DNA of 64,000 nucleotides from Sciurus carolinensis (taxonomy: Eukaryota; Chordata; Mammalia; Rodentia; Sciuridae): positions 16,588,001 to 16,652,000 of the forward strand of contig NC_062226.1 of NCBI RefSeq assembly GCF_902686445.1. The letters are read 5' to 3'. Shown piece by piece: positions 58,955 through 64,000 of this stretch; the stretch's first letter is position 1; each line of letters begins with the position of its first letter. The notes below the pieces were generated by a model, which saw only the letters and a list, made by a program, of their open reading frames with translations, did not search any database and was not told where the DNA came from. Made by a program: the position numbers and the translations under genes.

Positions 58955-59930
58955 GTTAATAAATGAGACAGCATCAAATTAAAACCTTCTGCACAGCAAA
59001 GGAAACAAGTAGGAATTGAAGAAAGAACCCACAGAATGGAAGAAAATCTTTGTTAGCTTCTCTTCTGTCAGAGGATTAATATTTAGAATATATAAAGAGC
59101 TCAAAAAACTTTACACCAAAAAATCAAATAACCCTATCAATAAGTGGGCAAATGAACTAAAAAGACACTTCTCAAAAAAGAAATACAAATGGCCAGCAAA
59201 TACATGGGAAAAAATTCAACATCATTAGCAACTAGGGAAATGCAAATCAACTATACTAAGATTTCATCTCAAGTCAGAGGGGAAGCCATCAAGAATACAA
59301 ATAATAATAAATGCTGGAGAGGATGTGGAAAAAAAGAAACACTTTTACACTTTTTATGCGACTGTAACTGCTATGGAAATTGGTATGAGTCTCTTCAAAA
59401 GACTTGGTATGGAAGCACCATGTGACCTAGCTATAACATTCCTCTGCATTTATTCTAAAGAATTAAAGTCATCTTACTACAGTGATGTATGCGTACCCCT
59501 GTTTACAGCTGCACAGTTCACATTAGCCAAACTATAGGACCAGCCTAGGTGTTTGTCAATGGATGAATGAATACAGAAAATGTGTTATATATACACAATG
59601 AAGTTATTCAGCCATTAAGATAAATGAAATCATGACATTTGCAGGAAAATGAATGAAGCAAAATGTTAAGCAAAATAGGTCAAACTCAGAAAGTTAAGGG
59701 CTGTATGTTTTTCTCTCATATGTGGAAGGTAGAGAGGAAGAGAAGGGTGGAGGTCTACAAATCAAAAGGAGATCAGTGAGGAGAAGGGAGGGAGGGGGAA
59801 AAAACTGGGGAATGAAATTGGCCAAATTATTTTGCTATGCTGTGTGCATGTATGAATGAATAATAACAATTAATCACATCAATATGTACAACTATAATAC
59901 ACCAAAAAGATGTAAAAAAAAAAAAAAAGA
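58955..59930 (+). mobile_element. older L1 fragment, plus strand, 5'-truncated
   Basis: ORF2 C-terminal region (open pieces at 59016–59228, 59189–59425 and 59325–59537 in different frames, with [10 protein letters not shown] and KELKKLYTK text), then 3' UTR ('gaggaagagaagggtgg', 'gtacaactataatacacc') and a poly-A tail at about 59914–59928. Frameshifted throughout. Confidence 0.88.
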
Positions 59931-59934
59931 ATAA

Positions 59935-60520
59935 AAAGTAGCATTTGATCACAAAAAAACGAAAAAAAAATAATAGAAATAATAGAATACAGGGCAAAAC
60001 TAGAATTAATACCTAGGTTGATAATTGTCTGAGTTAAAAGACCATTTCCATCTTCTTCATTGTCTTGCCTCATTACTATTTCAAGAGAGAGTCTTATGTG
60101 GAAGTATGCAGAAAAAGGTAATAATAATGTAAAAACAAACTTCGGCCTAGAGCTTCTATGAATCATTTTAGTTTTGAATTCCCAAATACTAAGCACCTTG
60201 GGGAATCTAAAGCAGCAGAACAAAAATTCACATTGGATGTGCTCTGCTCCATTTTAAATAAAAAGACAATGGATGGGGGTGAGACCCCAAACTCTTGCAT
60301 TATGCTTGGCACATTTTAAGCACCAATTGATTATTTTCCAAATAAGAAAAGAGCTCAATCAGGAGAAATGTTTATTTTGAGATTGAATAGAATGCAACTC
60401 AAGTTTCAAACAATAGGCATGCCTAGATAGAGATGGCTTGAACAGAAACAAAGCTAACTTGTCACAGATGATAGAACCACAAAGAGTTTAATTTATTTGG
60501 ATATTTGAGCAAGTGTTAAA
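59935..60520. other. unique non-coding sequence
   Basis: A-rich near 59955–59990. No gene. Confidence 0.4.
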
Positions 60521-60529
60521 AGAGATTCT

Positions 60530-60632
60530 ACATCATGTATAACCAGAAGAATGAAAGATTATACTGCATTATATATGATGTATCAAAGTACATTCTACTG
60601 TCATGTATAACTAATTAAAACAAAAAAAATTA
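60530..60632 (+). mobile_element. very short L1 3' end
   Basis: 'atgatgtatcaaagtacattctactgtcatgtataactaatt' followed by an A-rich tail corresponds to the last ~100 bp of sciurid L1, as in the copy ending at 46779. Confidence 0.75.
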
Positions 60633-60639
60633 AGAGAAT

Positions 60640-61475
60640 TAATAGAATAGTTAGATGTGATTTCAACAGTGAATTGAATTTAAGACCACAGAAGGAACCA
60701 AGTGAAATGAACAGGTCAATGTGTGGTCAGCTCCATGGACAGTCACTTAACTGAGACCACTATCCCGTGGCAGCTGCCTCACACATTTTATGCCAGCCTA
60801 ATCTAAAAGCCATCATCCGGGCCTTAAAGAACTCACACTTCCTGAGTCAGGTCTTTATCCTCACTGTAAGAGTTAGCATACTGTCCTTCCAAGGATCCAC
60901 AGCAAGTATTACGTCTGTACTCTGAGGGTAGGTATTCATTTTAGCTTAGGAAGTTTCATGATTGAGAAGTTGATTTCAGGGAGAACCTGAGGATCATCTT
61001 CACAAATGCCACCTGGATCATTTCCCCTTACTCATGGGCCTCCCTTTCATGCCTGTGCTGGATTTGAGGTGCTAACCCCGATACCTTAGAATGGAAATCC
61101 CATCCACTATTTATGGAAGATACCACTATAGTTCACTAAAGCCAAAATTTGTAACAGAAATGTCAGGATTCTCATGGGATGTGTTAAGTGTCTATCTTTT
61201 TCCATTCATCATCTATTACACTTTGAATATGTGATGTTTCCCAATTCCAAGTTAACAGGAAAAGGAAAGAAAAGATAAAAAGAATCTTTATGAGAAAGAA
61301 TAGGTGAGTCAGGTCACCATATAGAATGGAGATTAAACAGTGCAAATGGCATGATACAGTACAGGTTGCTGCCTAGGCATTAGAAGAAGAAACCACATCC
61401 AGAAGACTGAAGCCATGAGCCAGACAGCTTTTTTCTGCTGCTTCTTTAAATAGACCTTTCTGATATTTTCTTTTG
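60640..61475. other. unique non-coding sequence
   Basis: Nothing recognised. Confidence 0.4.
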
Positions 61476-61479
61476 AACT

Positions 61480-61535
61480 TAAAGATATATATAGATACAT
61501 ACATATATATATGTATGTATCTATATATATCTTTA
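61480..61535. repeat. 56-bp perfect AT-rich palindrome
   Basis: Positions 61480–61507 are the exact reverse complement of 61508–61535, with no spacer. The arms mix TA, GATA and CATA steps and are not a plain (TA)n. Can extrude as a cruciform. Open frames read across it on both strands are repeat artefacts. Confidence 0.95.
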
Positions 61536-61632
61536 GTGTATATATATATAGTACACATATGGATATATATACACACATTATTTATGCATATATAATGCAT
61601 ATGCATATGTGTGTGTATATATATATTTTTTT
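61536..61632. repeat. AT-rich simple repeats with imperfect inverted repeat
   Basis: The 'atatatacacaca' arm at about 61565–61577 faces the 'tgtgtgtatatatat' arm at about 61610–61624, with 'gcatat' units between. Adjacent to the perfect palindrome. Confidence 0.75.
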
Positions 61633-61689
61633 CCTAAACCTGCTTCAGTTTCCTTATATATATATTTTATTCCAAATAGGAATAAAAAT

Positions 61690-62495
61690 AATTATCTTTT
61701 ATGTCTCACAGGACTACGGAGGGGAAATAAGATAACACATATGGAGGCAATTTGGAAAATGTTATATGACCTACTCTTGGAACTTGATAGATTATTGTTA
61801 TTAGTGTCAATATATCACTAGAGAAGGCGAATTTTAATTGAGAATGGCTGAGACATGTCAAGAGGAAACATTGTCCTCTGCCATGTAGGAATTCAGTAGT
61901 GATGGAAATGAAAGTGTGAACACTAGAAGTTTGGGGAATATTTATTCAAAATGGAATTGGAAGATATTTTGTCACAGAGAGAATCATAACAGTGTGAAGA
62001 TAACTAAAAGGAGATGTTCTTGAGGCCAAGGAAATATATAGGGAAACACTGGAAACGCCCAAGAAATAATGAGATAGTTTCCTGAGGGAAATGAGACCAT
62101 GTGGAGACAGACTATGAGAATCTAACAATGGAGCAATCTAGGAATATCTCGGGGGTTGCTTCTGCTTTTTCTGAAAAAAAAAAATCCTTAGATATTATTA
62201 GTCAGCAGTTCTGGTGTGTGTGCCTGATGGAAGGATCTCATTCCATGTCTCTATGTGTCTTTCATGAAATCTCACTGTCTATATCAAAATGTTGAGAGAA
62301 TGTTAGAGTTGAAGGAACTGATGAGCAATCCCACACTTTATGCAGGAAATATGGACATGTCTTTACTTACTTTCACAAAAGAGGAAATTAGTATCTCATA
62401 AACTACTGTGTTCAAATATCACAGCACCTTTTTTTCAATAGCTTTTCTTTGGAAGGAGCAGGTATTTGTCTCCTTGCCATGTCCAACAAACGGCT
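61690..62495. other. unique non-coding sequence
   Basis: Nothing recognised. A10 run at about 62174–62183. Confidence 0.4.
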
Positions 62496-62524
62496 TTGTT
62501 CTTTACTTCAAAAATATCCCAGTT

Positions 62525-62610
62525 CTATCCACAAATATTTTCTGAGTTCTTTACACTGCACTTGGCACTCGACTAAGTAGATAGGATTTGAAGATGGGGT
62601 GTCCTTAAGT
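62525..62610. repeat. L2-like fragment
   Basis: 'ccacaaatattttctgagttctttacactgcacttggcactcg' resembles L2. Confidence 0.35.
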
Positions 62611-62729
62611 AATCCATAGATTTTGAATGTAATGAAATGTTAACTATGGAGAAAGCAGAATTGTACCCTATTTTAGAATCCTTCAAATATGTAACTGCAG
62701 TACCTGCATCTGTTCTTGATCCTTTTTTA

Positions 62730-62830
62730 TACTTTATTTGATTTATTTTTTTAAGTGGTGCTGAGGATCAAACTCAGTGCCTCACACATGCTAGGCAAGT
62801 GCTCTACCATTGAGCAATAAACCCAGCCCC
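62730..62830 (-). mobile_element. ID-type SINE
   Basis: 'gtggtgctgaggatcaaactcagtgcctcacacatgctaggcaagtgctctaccattgagc' is the complement of the ID tRNA-like body. T-rich tail at the left. Confidence 0.88.
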
Positions 62831-63174
62831 CTCTCCTTGCTCTTATATTGTAATAAACAAGCAAATAAAATTTTACCAAGACTTATTTAAAATTGCTTCC
62901 AGATTTTCTCACCATCTCACCTCTTCTTTTCTTGACATGATCCAGTTTTTCTATATTCTTAAAATATGGTACAATTTTAAAAGTAAAATAAGCATTTAAT
63001 TTCCCTTGAATAGTGCATTCCCTTGATAAAAAAAAATGTTACAGGAAACTTTTGAAGGATATTCCATGGTCATAAGAAAGGACAGCTTAGAATTCATAGA
63101 TAGCACAGATGCTGCTAGAATCATAGTCACACCTTTAACAATAGAAAACATTTTAAGATTTTAATGATTTTGAC

Positions 63175-63415
63175 AGCATGGTCTCATGATATACATCTTG
63201 ACATCAGAGTTAAAAAGACCTGAATTTGAACCCTGTCTATTATTTTTTAGTTATAAAACCCTAACCAACCTACCACTCTCTGAGAATATTTGATCATTTT
63301 AAAATTATGGATATTCCCTACCTATTTCATAGGTACTGAAAGAAAAAACATAAAAACAAAATGAGACCATACCTAGGTAAGTGCTTGATAAACAATAAAA
63401 TGCAATACGCATTAT
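63175..63415 (+). repeat. MIR SINE
   Basis: 'acagcatggtctcatg…gagttaaaaagacctgaatttgaaccctg…cctatttcataggtactg…gtaagtgcttgataaacaa' spans the MIR from head to tail. Confidence 0.75.
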
Positions 63416-63529
63416 TATTCTTGTAACCAAATGGATGACACAGAACAAAATGTTTCATTCTCTAATTACCTAAATTCAGTAAAAGTGTGTTACATTCAAA
63501 CAAATTAAAATCCCTGTGGCATCAATAGC

Positions 63530-63720
63530 TACCATTCATTGAGGGTTTAGTACGCGCCAGCCCAGTTGACAGTTGTCCCTCAAACATTATTTTATTTGTT
63601 TCCTAAGATGAAGGCAATCTAAGAAACAGGAAATGACTTTTTCATTTTCCTTTAGGCATGAGGCAAAACAGGATTTCCCTACTTTGCCTGTGCTTAATTA
63701 GGGTCACATGATTGAAATGT
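63530..63720 (-). repeat. MIR-like fragment
   Basis: 'taccattcattgagggtttagtacgcgccagcccag…' followed by a '…gaaggcaatctaag…' region suggests an old MIR-family complement. Confidence 0.4.
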
Positions 63721-63724
63721 TGGC

Positions 63725-64000
63725 CTACCCAGGCCCACCCATAAAACACACTGCATGCCCTTCTGCCCTTTCTCCCAATGGATCTTATAGAATTAAATAC
63801 TCAGGTCAATCTCCAGTGCAACACACTGATAAGGAGTGAAGTTCACAGCTTCTCTGTCAGTCCTGGCTTTGGAAATGTTATGGGTCAGAGCCTGCACCCC
63901 AAAGCCACCATAGGGACCAGATGTGTGGTGTGAGCCAGAAGTAAACTGTTGGCCAAAATATTAATTTGGTGAAATTGTTTGTTATAGAGGACAGCATTAA
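63725..64000. other. unassigned sequence to the window end
   Basis: Text such as 'gtgtgagccagaagtaaactg' is weakly LTR-like, but not enough to call. Confidence 0.3.

Noticed and set aside
61333..61735. Tyr/Ile-rich frames on both strands near 61.4–61.7 kb as small proteins
   Set aside because: They are translations of the AT-rich palindrome and flanking (TA)n/(CA)n repeats.
1..64000. CRISPR arrays, bacterial operons, or a phage-like defence system
   Set aside because: No regularly spaced direct repeats with unique spacers and no prokaryotic gene organisation; the sequence is mammalian nuclear DNA. The only regular repeat array is the L1 promoter.
1..64000. Endogenous retrovirus with coding genes
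   Set aside because: Only LTR-type sequences without internal regions were seen; all reverse transcriptase text belongs to L1.

Overview
This window looks like nuclear DNA of a squirrel-family rodent (a ground squirrel, marmot or close relative). The strongest clue is the repeat content. There is a tRNA-derived ID-type SINE with the '…aaataaaataaaggtattg…' tail. There are also several dimeric B1–ID SINEs ending '…gcccctgagttcaat(c/t)tccagtacc', and LINE-1 (L1) copies with sciurid-type 3' ends. This assignment rests on recognising repeat families, not on a database search. The base composition is AT-rich. No ribosome binding sites, operons or other prokaryotic signals are present, and many of the short open frames are chance frames or repeat fragments.

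I find no host protein-coding gene I can defend. The window reads as intergenic or deep-intronic DNA. Positions 1–17,150 are mostly unique sequence with old MIR and L2 relics, one B1–ID SINE, microsatellites and a MaLR-like LTR at 16,161–16,532. A non-repetitive, CpG-containing block at about 7,130–7,560 looks like a conserved or regulatory element. Positions 17,165–25,150 are one ancient minus-strand L1 carrying younger L1 insertions, including one nested two deep that has a 5' inversion typical of twin priming. Positions 27,040–29,830 hold old L2 sequence, the first part split by an L1.

The centrepiece is a full-length minus-strand L1 at 31,183–37,784 (6.6 kb). It has a 12-bp target-site duplication, a T-rich (poly-A) tail and a 3' UTR with telomere-like repeats. 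ORF2 is damaged but nearly complete, ORF1 is intact (337 aa), and the 1.4-kb CpG-rich 5' UTR holds a degenerate ~68-bp tandem repeat and a YY1-like start motif. A second, older, nearly full-length L1 of the same lineage lies at 40,221–45,611. Between them are an old L1 3' UTR, an MLT1-type LTR and an ID SINE with a clean duplication.

Positions 45,620–64,000 return to unique sequence with SINEs, MIRs, a solo MaLR-like LTR inserted into a MIR, several truncated L1s (two with clear duplications), and a 56-bp perfect AT-rich palindrome at 61,480–61,535.

The only genes that work together here are the L1 ORF1 (RNA-binding chaperone) and ORF2 (endonuclease plus reverse transcriptase). I see no evidence of a new multi-gene system. 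The most unusual items are the tandem-repeat L1 promoter, the long palindrome, the twin-primed L1 and the candidate regulatory block.
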